Shown: positions 42,779 through 51,039, numbered from the stretch's first letter. The stretch is DNA of 64,000 bases from Paraburkholderia atlantica (GCF_009362785.1 NZ_WHNQ01000011.1:169695-233694); one strand, 5' to 3'. Made by a program: numbers and translations. Notes: generated by a model not told the origin, from the letters alone.

Positions 42779-43537
42779 ATGCCCTCCTCTTCTCCGATCC
42801 GCGCGATCGTCACCGGCCATACGCGCGGCCTGGGCGCGGCGCTCGCCGAACAACTGCTCGCGCGCAACGTCACGGTGCTGGGTCTGTCGCGCTCGCGCAA
42901 TGCGGCGCTGAAGGCGCGCTTTGCCGCGCAGCTCGAAGAAATCGAGCTGCCGCTCGCCGAGCCTGCACGCGTCGCGCAATGGATCGCCACCGACGCGCTG
43001 AGCAACTTCGTGCGCGGCGCGCAGACGGTGCTGCTGATCAACAATGCGGGCACGGTGGAACCGATTGGGCCCATCGAAGCTCAGGACGTGGCGAACGTCG
43101 CGGACGCAGTGAGCCTGAACGTCGCGACGCCGCTGATGCTCGCGAGCGCACTCGCCGCCGCGGCTGTCGACGCAACCGACCGGCGCATCGTGCACATTTC
43201 GAGCGGCGCGGCGCGCAACGCGTATCCGGGCTGGAGCATCTACTGCGCGACCAAGGCCGCGCTCGATCATCACGCGCGCGCCGTCGCGCTCGACGCGACT
43301 CGCGCGCTGCGCATTTGCAGCCTCGCGCCGGGCGTGATCGATACGGATATGCAGGCGCAAATTCGGGGTAGCGGCGAAGAGCAATTCCCGATGCGCCAGC
43401 GCTTCGAAGATCTGAAGCGCAACGGCCAACTGTCGACGCCCGAGCAATCCGCGGCGCGGCTGATCGACTACGCGCTTAGCGATGCTTTCGGGCAGACGCC
43501 GGTCGCGGACATTCGCGAGATCGCGAAATCGGCTTGA
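42779..43537 (+). CDS. SDR-family oxidoreductase
   Basis: 252-residue short-chain dehydrogenase, in style like sepiapterin-reductase/YueD-type members. The nucleotide loop is VTGHTRGLGAAL (11-22). NNAG occurs at about residue 87, and the catalytic ISSGAAR then YCATK (Tyr/Lys) follow. AAGGAAACGAC precedes the ATG. It lies downstream of the GlxA-like regulator gene in the same orientation and may be co-transcribed with it. Substrate unknown. Confidence 0.85.
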   Translation: MPSSSPIRAIVTGHTRGLGAALAEQLLARNVTVLGLSRSRNAALKARFAAQLEEIELPLAEPARVAQWIATDALSNFVRGAQTVLLINNAGTVEPIGPIEAQDVANVADAVSLNVATPLMLASALAAAAVDATDRRIVHISSGAARNAYPGWSIYCATKAALDHHARAVALDATRALRICSLAPGVIDTDMQAQIRGSGEEQFPMRQRFEDLKRNGQLSTPEQSAARLIDYALSDAFGQTPVADIREIAKSA

Positions 43538-44448
43538 ACGAGCGATCGCTGCCGATTGCTGCCGCTCCCGAAAAGCCTCACCTTTGGCACGGAGCGGCGG
43601 TGAATCGGCGTCAGCTAGCGTCGCCATTGCTCCCGAAAAGCCTCACCTTTGCGGCGAAGCGAGGGCTCCAGGGGGCATTTCAGCGAGCGCGGCGTGGCTC
43701 TGACACATCGCTCCCGAAAATCCTCACCTTTGATCGAACGCAGTCGGTTCACGTCGCCGATGCCGGCCTTGTAAGCGGCAGATCGCCTGGACATTCAACG
43801 ACTTACGTTACACAGCCGCCGAGCGGTCAACGCGATGGATGCGATGATCGGCGACTGCATGAAGCCTGTTTTGCACGTCGACAACGCGTCCGGCCTACCG
43901 ATACGGCATCGACGGGTCCCGAAAATCCTCACCTATCGCTGACTGGCAAATGCGTGCATGGCCGGCTCGCCGCTTGCCGCACGGTTTATTTCGCTTCTGG
44001 CACAGCCGGTTAGTTGCGAAAGAGCGAGCCCGCGCGCGACTCCCGAAAGTTCTCACCTTTCGCGTGCCGCACGCGCCGCGATCTTCGATCAGGCGCAACC
44101 AGTAACCGACGTGCGCCCCCGCCGGCTTCCTGCGAGACGGCCTCACCGCGTTGCGCTTCTGACCGGAACCATGCTTCCCAAGAAACCATTCGCAACTTGT
44201 CGCACCATCGACGCCACTCCCGAATACCCTCACCTTCGGTTTTGAAGTGCGCGTACAGGTGCGCATATTCTCACCTCCGCGGCTCCCGAATCTTCTCACC
44301 TATCGATATCGACGCGTGCGCCGCAGAATATAATCGGAGCCGACGGTCGATTACTCGTCGCGAGGCGGCAGTGCGTTGCGCCGCCTCTTCCCCGCTGGCA
44401 GCACGCGGCTCGAACGGCAGTTCCTGACAAACCGGCAAAGGAGGAAGA
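43538..44448. other. Gene-free interval dominated by an iteron-like cluster
   Basis: About 910 bp with no convincing coding sequence; the frames here lack ribosome sites and family resemblance. It carries the cluster annotated at 43565-44303. Confidence 0.6.
43565..44303 (-). repeat. Satellite cluster of seven iteron-like repeats (reverse orientation)
   Basis: Copies lie at 43565-43585, 43630-43650, 43711-43731, 43916-43936, 44040-44060, 44217-44237 and 44283-44303, with a half-copy near 44266-44277. All read CTCCCGAAAAxCCTCACCTTT-like on the plus strand, the reverse of the origin array. The outer parts TCCCGAA and CTCACCT are almost invariant while the centre varies. Spacing is irregular (65 to 205 bp). 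Confidence 0.85.
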
Positions 44449-44829
44449 ATGAAAAGAAACGGCGCGAGAAGAATCGTCGGCGCAATGTTCGCGGTAGCCA
44501 TCGCGACTTGCGCGACCTATGCCAACGCACAGACGCGCGAGATGCCGAACGACGCGTCGATGCAAAGCCAGCCGGCCCAAGCGGCTTCGAACCGGAACGC
44601 CAACCGGTCCGACAGCGCGATTGTCCGCGACGTCCGCCGCGCTTTCACGCGCACCACCAACCTCAATTCGGCGAACATCCGTGTCGAATCGCGCCACGGC
44701 ATCGTTACGCTGAGCGGCACGGTGCCGCGGCAATCGCAAATCGCGCAAGCCGGCAACGCCGCGCGATCGGTTCGCGGCGTCAGAAGCGTACATAACCGGC
44801 TGACCGTGCGACGGCGCGCCAATCAGTAA
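44449..44829 (+). CDS. BON-domain periplasmic protein
   Basis: 126-residue exported protein. A signal peptide (MKRNGARRIVGAMFAVAIATCATYANA) precedes a low-complexity Gln/Asn linker and a single BON domain (SAIVRDVRRAFTRTTNLNSANIRVESRHGIVTLSGTVPRQSQIAQAGNAARSVRGVRSVHNRLTV). BON proteins such as OsmY associate with membranes and are often stress-induced. The AAAGGAGG ribosome site is strong. The iteron-like cluster lies directly upstream. Confidence 0.88.
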   Translation: MKRNGARRIVGAMFAVAIATCATYANAQTREMPNDASMQSQPAQAASNRNANRSDSAIVRDVRRAFTRTTNLNSANIRVESRHGIVTLSGTVPRQSQIAQAGNAARSVRGVRSVHNRLTVRRRANQ

Positions 44830-44966
44830 GCACGCGTGGTGGCATCGGCCGGATGGATCGATGCCGCCTGTTCGACTTCCCCTCTCTATCAGCCTCGACC
44901 CGCACGTCGTTCACAGTGCGAAGCGTTGCGCGCCGCACATTTTCTCCGCTCTGCTTAAGAAACAGG

Positions 44967-44996
44967 TTGACCTCGGCGGAAAGCGAACCCTAGAAT
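44967..44996 (+). promoter_or_regulatory. Sigma-70-like promoter candidate for the leader/transporter transcript
   Basis: TTGACC and TAGAAT separated by 18 bp. If used, transcription starts near 45003. Confidence 0.4.
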
Positions 44997-45395
44997 TCAA
45001 GAATCATCACCAATGGGGCTCACGCCTTGGACACCTGCAGTAGCCGACTTTCGAACAGTTTCGCTGCCTGACCGGCAGGACGTCCGCGCTCTCTTCATCA
45101 GCCGCCGTCTTGCCAGCAGGCAGACGGTGCGCGCCGCAGTCTATTCCCGTGCACCTAACGTAACGTCGTATCCGCATGACAGGAACGCCGCGTTCAAACG
45201 CGTCCCTGCGCTGATACGGCGTCGCATCGCGAGCCTCGCGCTTGCGGTCGCGTTTGCGCGCGCGTTGTCGATCAACGCAGCCAGTTCAACGCAATGCGCG
45301 CGAACGCGTGGATAAACACGTGCGTCGCGAACGTGCGGAGCGAGCGCATCAAGCGCTCGTACGCAGTGCCCGCTACCCACCAACAAGGAGCCGTC

Positions 45396-45461
45396 ATGCC
45401 TGACAGTGAAAGTTATCCCTTATGCCGCTTCCCTGTTCTATTAACTGAGGAAAGCGAGTAG
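45396..45461 (+). CDS. Leader-peptide candidate, 21 codons
   Basis: Small ORF beginning MPDSESYPLCRFPVLL, with AAGGAG seven bases before its ATG and a TAG stop at 45459. It lies 340 bp upstream of an Nramp-related transporter gene. Short Pro-containing ORFs in Mg2+-transporter leaders (mgtL) work by ribosome stalling at low Mg2+ or proline, so a similar sensor role is possible. Conservation in relatives would decide. Confidence 0.45.
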   Translation: MPDSESYPLCRFPVLLTEESE

Positions 45462-45548
45462 ACCTCCATCGCCGCGCCCGGACATTCGCGGCCTCCGTGT
45501 CTGCTGGCTTTCCCCCAGCGCGTCGAAACCGACGCACGGAGATACCCA

Positions 45549-45689
45549 ATGCAATTCGGCCTCCTTCTTTCGAAGTTCCCGCGCGTACAGGAATCGCGCG
45601 CGTTTTACGACGCTCTGCTGGTGCTGCACCCGCGCGAATCGCGTCCGTTCATCGCCTTCTGCCGTCGCGTGATGTCGCGCCTGGCATAG
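45549..45689 (+). CDS. Small ORF, 46 codons, in the transporter leader
   Basis: ORF beginning MQFGLLLSKFPRVQESRAF with the ribosome site ACGGAG seven bases upstream, ending TAG 46 bp before the transporter ATG. The predicted peptide is basic and partly helical (FIAFCRRVMSRLA end). No family recognised. It could be a second leader cistron translated ahead of the transporter, or a genuine microprotein. Confidence 0.42.
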   Translation: MQFGLLLSKFPRVQESRAFYDALLVLHPRESRPFIAFCRRVMSRLA

Positions 45690-45735
45690 CGTTTCGCGAC
45701 CCGACCTCCGACAACTACAACCAGGAGAGAACGAC

Positions 45736-47382
45736 ATGTCTACTCCGACGAACATTTCCTCCGCGCGCAGCGCCGTGCTCGATTCGGCACACGTAGGCGA
45801 TATCAAGGGCGCGCTCGGCACGATCGCTCACCATGACATCGCACCGCGCACCAGCTGGTGGGCGCGCGTGCGCACGCTGCTCGCGATCCTCGGCCCCGGT
45901 CTGATCGTGATGGTCGGCGACAACGACGCGGGCGCATTCGGCATCTACACGCAGGCCGGCCAGAACTACGGCACCACCTTGTTGTGGACCATGCTGTTGC
46001 TGGTGCCGGTGTTGTTCGTCAATCAGGAAATGGTGCTGCGGCTCGGCGCGGTCACGGGTGTGGGCCACGCACGGCTCATTTTCGAGCGGTTCGGCAAGTT
46101 CTGGGGCGCGTTCAGCGTCGTCGATCTATTCCTGCTGAACGCGCTGACCATCGTGACGGAATTCATCGGCATCACGTTCGTGCTCGACTTCTTCGGCGTC
46201 TCAAAGATCGCGGGCGTGTGCATCGCCGCTGCGCTGACGATGGCCGCCGTCAGCACCGGCGACTTCCGCCGTTTCGAGCGCTTCGCGGTGGCGCTGTGCG
46301 TGCTGAGCCTGTTGCTCGTACCCGTGCTCGTGTCGATCCATCCGCCAGTCGGCCAGATCGCGCGCGACTTCTTCATTCCGAACTGGCCCGCGCATTCGAA
46401 GCTGTCCGACGTGATGCTGCTCGTGATCGGCATCGTCGGCACGACGGTCGCTCCGTGGCAGCTGTTCTTCCAGCAGAGCTACGTGGTCGATAAGCGCATC
46501 ACGCCCCGCTTCATGAACTACGAAAAAGCCGACCTGTGGATCGGCATCGTGTTCGTGCTGATCGGCGCGGTCGCGATGATCTCGTTCAGCGCGGCGCTGT
46601 TCGACGGCCGGTCCGGCTTCGGCAACTTCACGGACGCGGGCGGTGTGATCGCCGGTCTCGAGAGATACGCGGGACGCACCTCGGCCGTGCTGTTCGCGAT
46701 CGCGTTGTTCGATGCGTGCGTGATCGGCGCGGCGGCCGTGTCGCTATCGACCGCCTATGCGATCGGCGACGTGTTCAAGATTCGCCATTCGCTGCACCGT
46801 AGCGTGTCGGATGCGAAGGGCTTCTACGTCGTGTACTTCGCGATCGTCGCGGCCGCCGCGGCATTGGTGCTGATTCCGGGCAGCCCGCTCGGTCTCCTGA
46901 CCGAAGCGGTGCAAACGCTCGCCGGCGTGCTGCTGCCGAGCGCGACCGTGTTCCTGCTGCTGCTGTGCAACGACCGTGCAGTGCTTGGTCCGTGGGCCAA
47001 TTCGAAGAAGCTCAATCTGTTTACCGGCGCGGTGATCTGGCTCCTCGTGATGCTGTCGATCATCCTGACCGCGTCGGTGATCTATCCGGACATCGCGGCG
47101 GAAACGATCATCGAAGTACTGGCGGGCGGCACGTTGCTCGCGGTCGTCGGCTACGTGGCGAGCACCGGGCTTCGCAGGCTGCGCGGCGAGTCCGCAGCGG
47201 AAGCGGCTCCGCGCTATACGAAAGAATCGCGCAACACGTGGCGCATGCCGCCGCTCGACGAACTGCCGCCGCCGCGTCTGACGCTGGCCAAACGCGTATG
47301 GATGGGCGTGCTGCGCGGCTATCTGCTGCTCGCGATCGCGCTCGTGATCGTCAAGGTCGTGCAGATGGCGCTGCTGAAGTAG
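45736..47382 (+). CDS. Nramp-related divalent-cation transporter, probably Mg2+ type (NRMT-like)
   Basis: 548-residue inner-membrane transporter with the Nramp fold (about 11 helices). The first-helix metal motif DPGN of Mn/Fe Nramps is replaced by GDNDAGAF. The sixth-helix MPH motif is replaced by VAPWQLFFQQS, losing both the soft methionine ligand and the histidine. These changes are those described for Nramp-related magnesium transporters. A C-terminal cytosolic segment (RYTKESRNTWRMPPLDELPPPRLTLAKR) precedes a last helix. The ribosome site is AGGAGAG. A leader with small ORFs precedes it and iteron-like repeats begin five bases after its stop. Confidence 0.85.
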   Translation: MSTPTNISSARSAVLDSAHVGDIKGALGTIAHHDIAPRTSWWARVRTLLAILGPGLIVMVGDNDAGAFGIYTQAGQNYGTTLLWTMLLLVPVLFVNQEMVLRLGAVTGVGHARLIFERFGKFWGAFSVVDLFLLNALTIVTEFIGITFVLDFFGVSKIAGVCIAAALTMAAVSTGDFRRFERFAVALCVLSLLLVPVLVSIHPPVGQIARDFFIPNWPAHSKLSDVMLLVIGIVGTTVAPWQLFFQQSYVVDKRITPRFMNYEKADLWIGIVFVLIGAVAMISFSAALFDGRSGFGNFTDAGGVIAGLERYAGRTSAVLFAIALFDACVIGAAAVSLSTAYAIGDVFKIRHSLHRSVSDAKGFYVVYFAIVAAAAALVLIPGSPLGLLTEAVQTLAGVLLPSATVFLLLLCNDRAVLGPWANSKKLNLFTGAVIWLLVMLSIILTASVIYPDIAAETIIEVLAGGTLLAVVGYVASTGLRRLRGESAAEAAPRYTKESRNTWRMPPLDELPPPRLTLAKRVWMGVLRGYLLLAIALVIVKVVQMALLK

Positions 47383-47386
47383 TGCG

Positions 47387-47436
47387 AAAGGTGAGTAGTT
47401 CCAGGAGGTCCTGGCAATGGTGAGGGTTTACGGGAG
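47387..47436 (+). repeat. Pair of iteron-like repeats after the Nramp-related gene
   Basis: AAAGGTGAGTAGTTCCAGGA (47387) and AATGGTGAGGGTTTACGGGA (47416), 29 bp apart start to start. The same two-part arrangement recurs 500 bp on at 47895-47943. Confidence 0.75.
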
Positions 47437-47499
47437 CCATGTCCGGGTCGACAACGCAAGCGCTGCCGGAGCCTGACATGGCCGGCAGCGCTTCGAATA

Positions 47500-47762
47500 A
47501 CCCATTGCCGCTTCCACGCCCTCGGCACCCGGTGAAAATTCCGATCGAAGTAAATCAGACTGTCGCCGTCGGCGCGCACGCGAATCTGCGTGGTCTCCAC
47601 GAACATGACCGAGTGCGAACCGACTTCCTTCGCTTCCACGATCTTCCCCTGCAAGCTCCCGAGCGCGCCGCGCAGCACCGGCACGTCGCTTTCGCCCTGA
47701 TCCCACACGGGCAGCTTGAGGCGCTCCTCCATCGAAAGACTGGTCATGCCCGCAAAATGTGC
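47500..47762 (-). pseudogene. Fragment of an HpaC/DIM6-type flavin reductase
   Basis: The minus-strand frame HFAGMTSLSMEERLKLPVW...LRGALGSLQGKIVEAKEVGSHSVMFVETTQIRVRADGDSLIYFDRNFHRV matches the C-terminal half of FMN-dependent flavin reductases. This includes the F-AG segment and the GSHSVMFVE strand. A stop codon lies a few codons upstream and the N-terminal half (flavin-binding part) is absent, so this is a remnant. The reading frame continues past the normal C-terminus without similarity. Confidence 0.65.
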
Positions 47763-47894
47763 CCGGCGTGCCCGGAATCACATCCGGACGACATGGCTGC
47801 ACGATATGAGCGACGATAAACGCGGTCATATTCGGGCCAAAAATGGTCGATATGAACGGCGTGCATGGGCCACGGCCGCATCGGGCGACTCGCG

Positions 47895-47943
47895 AACGGT
47901 GAGGAGTTCCAGGAGGTGGCGCTATGGTGAGGATTTACGGGAG
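47895..47943 (+). repeat. Second pair of iteron-like repeats
   Basis: AACGGTGAGGAGTTCCAGGA (47895) and TATGGTGAGGATTTACGGGA (47923), 28 bp apart. The order of a TTCCAGGAG-type unit followed by a TTTACGGGAG-type unit repeats that at 47387-47436, suggesting duplication of the doublet. Confidence 0.75.
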
Positions 47944-48149
47944 CGGCTGGCGGGATGTGCGACGGCTCGCGCCGTGTGCGTCGGAATGGCGATGGAGAGG
48001 AGACGCGTCGAAGCGCGCAAAAACGTGCTTCGCTGGCTTCAGCATTGTGGTGAATAGCGGCGTTTCGGAGCAGCCAGCGCGGAGCGCGTCGGTGTTCAGT
48101 GCGAGAAAAGTACGCTGGAATGCTGGGCTAAAAGTCGAACCGAGCCTGC

Positions 48150-48233
48150 TAAGGTGAGATCTTCCAGAGGTGGTGAGGATTTCCAGGGGTCAGGAGAACG
48201 GCACGGGTTCGCAAAGGTGAGGAATTCCAGGAG
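48150..48233 (+). repeat. Triplet of iteron-like repeats, CCAGGAG variant
   Basis: Units start at about 48150 (AAGGTGAGATCTTCCAGAGG), 48169 (GGTGAGGATTTCCAGGGG, nearly abutting) and 48213 (AAAGGTGAGGAATTCCAGGA). All three carry CCAGG in place of the usual CGGG. Confidence 0.7.
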
Positions 48234-48301
48234 ATCAACCCCGCATTTGAGGCTTCATGCTCGCGGCAATTGCTCGGTCCGGGTGAGGCGGGAGCCTTTT
48301 G

Positions 48302-48322
48302 CTCCCGAAAAACCTCACCTTA
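48302..48322 (-). repeat. Single iteron-like repeat, inverted
   Basis: CTCCCGAAAAACCTCACCTT on the plus strand: the canonical unit, inverted relative to the units just to its left. Confidence 0.75.
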
Positions 48323-48483
48323 GGGCCATTGCCCTCATTGCTTCCGACTCCTATCCCAGCACAAAAAAGATGCGACCTGTCCGCGGTGACAGCGGCTGGC
48401 CATTCCCAGACCGACCTTTCCGAACTGCGTGAAATCATGCAGGGAAGCTGCGCTCGGCCGCCTCGTATCTGTACACGGGGAAG

Positions 48484-48720
48484 TCAGGCATCATCCAACC
48501 ATGTGAGATGCCCCGCAGTTATTGCTGTGTCATTCGTGACTTCTTTTTCCGTCTTCCCACGCTCGACCCTGAGGATTGCCGGTAGCAACACGCTGTTCTT
48601 CGCCGCCGTCACTTCAGCGAGAATCGATAGCGCGATTTCGGGTGGCGTGCGGCTACCGATATAGATCCCGGCCGGACCGCCCAACCGAAATGGAGACGAA
48701 CGTGCAGTCGGGTTGAGCTC
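48484..48720 (-). pseudogene. Fragment of an XdhC-type protein C-terminus
   Basis: The minus-strand frame LNPTARSSPFRLGGPAGIYIGSRTPPEIALSILAEVTAAKN resembles the C-terminal segment of XdhC/CoxI proteins (usually PIGLDIGARTPEEIAVSILAE). XdhC proteins help insert the molybdenum cofactor into xanthine-dehydrogenase-like enzymes. Everything upstream is missing and no partner gene is nearby, so I read it as a decayed remnant. Confidence 0.55.
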
Positions 48721-48767
48721 CCAAACGTCACGTACGAATCACCTCGGGAGATTTATGCGACAAGCAA

Positions 48768-48985
48768 GGTCGCAACTTTTAGTTGCGTACAACGAATTAA
48801 AACATGCCGCCGCAAGAAAGAAATTCGCCGAGTTGATCGCGGTTGGAGCGCTGACACCCAATCGCACACATCAGCGCCCCGTAAGACAGAGCGAGCAGAT
48901 TTTCGTAGTGTGAGACGGAAGGTCGCAACTTTGTTGTCCGATTTAGGTGATTTCCCAAAAGTCGCAACTTTTTTGACAACGCACA
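48768..48985. mobile_element. Possible IS21-type terminal-repeat remnant
   Basis: GTCGCAACTTT occurs three times (48769, 48922, 48961). The two at the right are spaced about 39 bp and flanked by TTGTC/GACAA. Multiple spaced AAAGTTGCGAC repeats at an element end resemble IS21-family ends. No istA/istB gene is left, so at most this is a solo end. Confidence 0.3.
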
Positions 48986-48991
48986 ACTCCG

Positions 48992-49507
48992 TCAGAACTT
49001 CACCTTCACCTGAAAACCAATCGTAAAGGGCAGATTATCCGAGGGAATCGGCGGAACGACGATGAAGTTCGCGCCGACGCGCTTGTATTCGAGCATCACG
49101 ATCGGCGCGACCACCGGGCCGATCGTGTGATTGCTGCCGAGCCCCCAATTGCCGTAGTTATAGCCGGAGATGATCCCGCCGATCGCCGCGATCCGCACGA
49201 TGCCCCAATGCGCGAACTCCGGCGCCCACACGGCGCCGCCATAGTAGGACGGCCGACGCAGCGAGTTGCGAAAGCCGCCGGCCGTCAGCGCCCACTGGTT
49301 GTTCAACCAGCATTCGACGCCAAGCCCGGGGTTGAACTGCTCGAAGTGCGTATCGGGATCGGGATTGATGTGATACGAGCCGAGCATCGCGTCGACCCAT
49401 ACGCCGCCGTCACACCAGCTCGCGTGTGCCGTGGAGACCGCCGCGAAGCTTGCGAAAAGCGCCACCGCGGCGCGCCGGATATTCTTGTTCATCTGCCTGA
49501 AGTGCAT
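48992..49507 (-). CDS. Putative outer-membrane beta-barrel protein
   Basis: 171-residue exported protein. A signal peptide (MNKNIRRAAVALFASFAAVSTAHAS) is followed by a mature part made of alternating hydrophobic/aromatic strands (GGVWVDAMLGSYHI, VECWLNNQWALTAGGF, APIVMLEYKRVGANFIVV). The C-terminus ends in FQVKVKF, the phenylalanine that barrel assembly recognises. I cannot name a family; a small eight-stranded barrel is likely. GGAGAAGAA supports ATG at 49507; ATG at 49492 is an alternative. Confidence 0.7.
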   Translation of the reverse strand: MHFRQMNKNIRRAAVALFASFAAVSTAHASWCDGGVWVDAMLGSYHINPDPDTHFEQFNPGLGVECWLNNQWALTAGGFRNSLRRPSYYGGAVWAPEFAHWGIVRIAAIGGIISGYNYGNWGLGSNHTIGPVVAPIVMLEYKRVGANFIVVPPIPSDNLPFTIGFQVKVKF

Positions 49508-49756
49508 TTCTTCTCCGTCACCGGTCGAGCGCCGGTGTCTTGGTGTTCTGGCGATCCGCGTGCCGCCCGACGCGCACTGTACCTGAAGCCGCGCGGTCGA
49601 TGTTGAGGACTCGCTCGGCCCGGCCGGGCACGCGACGTGCCCCCGCAGCGCGAACCGCCAGGATAACGGAGAACCGATGGCGTCCTGATGAACAAGCGTG
49701 AAGAAGTTCGCGGCGCGCAGCGGGCGCGCCGGCGGCGATGAACCTGGTGGGACCGT

Positions 49757-50236
49757 CTACAGACCGAGATCGGACAGGCTGGGATGATCGTCGGGCCGCC
49801 GGCCGAGCGGCCAGCGATACAAGCGGTCGGCTTCGCGGATCGGCAGGTCATTGATGCTTGCGTGACGACGCGCCATCAGACCATGCTCGTTGAACTCCCA
49901 GTTCTCGTTGCCGTACGAGCGGAACCAGTTGTTCGAATCGTCGTGCCATTCGTACGCGAAGCGCACCGCGATGCGGTTGTCGGTGAACGCCCACAGTTCC
50001 TTGATCAACCGATAGTCGAGTTCCTTCGCCCACTTGCGGCGCAGAAAGCCGACGATCTCCGCGCGTCCATGCACGAATTCGGCGCGGTTGCGCCACACGC
50101 TATCCGTCGTGTACGCGAGCGAGACACGCTCGGGTTCGCGTGTGTTCCACGCGTCTTCCGCGGCGCGCACTTTCTGGATCGCGGTTTCGCGCGTGAACGG
50201 CGGCAGCGGCGGGCGGGTTTCGATCGTATCGGCCAT
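49757..50236 (-). CDS. SnoaL/NTF2-like protein, DUF1348 type
   Basis: 159-residue protein with the NTF2-like fold. It starts PPFTRETAIQKVRAAEDAWNTREPERVSLAYTTDSVWRNR and contains FLRRKWAKELDYRLIKELWAFTDNRIAVRFAYEWHDDSNNWFRSYGNENWEF, characteristic of the DUF1348 group. Function is unestablished. The gene lies nine bases after the TetR-type gene on the minus strand and is probably co-transcribed with and controlled by it. Confidence 0.88.
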   Translation of the reverse strand: MADTIETRPPLPPFTRETAIQKVRAAEDAWNTREPERVSLAYTTDSVWRNRAEFVHGRAEIVGFLRRKWAKELDYRLIKELWAFTDNRIAVRFAYEWHDDSNNWFRSYGNENWEFNEHGLMARRHASINDLPIREADRLYRWPLGRRPDDHPSLSDLGL

Positions 50237-50245
50237 GATGGTTCC

Positions 50246-50917
50246 TCAGTCAGGTTGTACGGTGCGCCGGGATGGCGGCCGTTTGATGGCGGCGGGTTTC
50301 GCCGCCGCATCGAGCAAGGTCTTGCCGACCGCCTGCGCGTCGAGCGCCGCAGCGGCTTCGCCGCTGACGAGCGCCACCGCGATCGCGCCGTCGAGCAGCA
50401 CGAGCCATTGCCGCGCGAGCGGCGCCGCGCGACGCGCATCGATTTGCGCTTGCGCCGCGAACTCTTCGCATTCGGCGCGCACGAAATCGAGCAGACGTGC
50501 CTTGTGTTTGCGCGCGACGACGCGGATCGGATCGTCGGCGGATTCGATTTCGCCGGCCGCATTCAGAAACGCGCAGCCATGAAAGTCAGCCGATGCGAAC
50601 CACTCGCGCAGCACGTCGAACATGCCGAGCAGGCGTTTGCGCGCACCCTTGCCGCGCCGTTGCGTGCCGGCGATAAACCAGTTCATCCAGCGCTCGTCGC
50701 GCCGTTCGAGCGCGGCCGCGATCAGCGCGTCTTTCGATTCGAAATGCGTGTAGAAGCTTTTGCGCGCGGTGCCGGACTGCCGCACGATCGCATCGACGCC
50801 GGTTGCATGGATGCCGCCGGCGTAAATCAGCGCCTCGGCGGCATCGAGCAGCCGCTCGCGAGCCGTGCCGGGCTGGGCCGCGTCGTTTTGCGCAGTCGGA
50901 TTCGTATCGCGTGTCAT
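50246..50917 (-). CDS. TetR-family transcriptional regulator
   Basis: 223-residue repressor. The helix-turn-helix spans about residues 18-63 (TARERLLDAAEALIYAGGIHATGVDAIVRQSGTARKSFYTHFESKDALIAAAL). The C-terminal ligand domain follows FRGCAF-like FHGCAFLNAAGE. A near-palindrome (50929-50942) 12 bp before the ATG is its likely autoregulatory operator. It forms an operon with the DUF1348 gene. Confidence 0.9.
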   Translation of the reverse strand: MTRDTNPTAQNDAAQPGTARERLLDAAEALIYAGGIHATGVDAIVRQSGTARKSFYTHFESKDALIAAALERRDERWMNWFIAGTQRRGKGARKRLLGMFDVLREWFASADFHGCAFLNAAGEIESADDPIRVVARKHKARLLDFVRAECEEFAAQAQIDARRAAPLARQWLVLLDGAIAVALVSGEAAAALDAQAVGKTLLDAAAKPAAIKRPPSRRTVQPD

Positions 50918-50928
50918 CGACAAAAGGT

Positions 50929-50942
50929 AGAACGATCATTCT
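50929..50942. promoter_or_regulatory. Probable TetR-type operator
   Basis: AGAACGATCATTCT is a 14-bp palindrome with one mismatched pair, just upstream of the TetR-type start. Size and placement are typical of autoregulated repressors. Confidence 0.55.
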
Positions 50943-51039
50943 CCCTCGTCAAGTTTTTCTTCGAGCTTCCGCGCGATGGGTGCGCTTGCTGCTATCTTGA
51001 TGGAGATCGCTTGACCACCGCTCAACCGGAATCGCTTCG

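Larger units (their letters stand above)
44830..45735. promoter_or_regulatory. Long leader region of the Nramp-related transporter gene
   Basis: About 900 bp with no full-size gene. A promoter candidate lies at 44967, and two small ORFs with ribosome sites at 45396 and 45549. A 100-codon frame (45013-45315) exists but lacks a ribosome site. The leader implied by the promoter is over 700 nt, unusually long for a single transporter gene. Confidence 0.5.

Noticed and set aside
43895..44299. 134-codon minus-strand frame in the repeat cluster
   Set aside because: Its codons run through several iteron-like units, it has no ribosome site and no family resemblance.
45013..45315. 100-codon plus-strand ORF in the transporter leader
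   Set aside because: No ribosome site, no family resemblance and composition like the non-coding surroundings; kept only as a note.
44997..45735. Known metal-ion riboswitch (M-box or yybP-ykoY) in the transporter leader
   Set aside because: I could not recognise the conserved core of either class by eye. Small ORFs with ribosome sites are the clearer feature. A covariance-model search would settle it.
48713..48913. 66-codon plus-strand ORF
   Set aside because: No good ribosome site, and it overlaps the repeats taken as an insertion-sequence end. I cannot support it as a gene.
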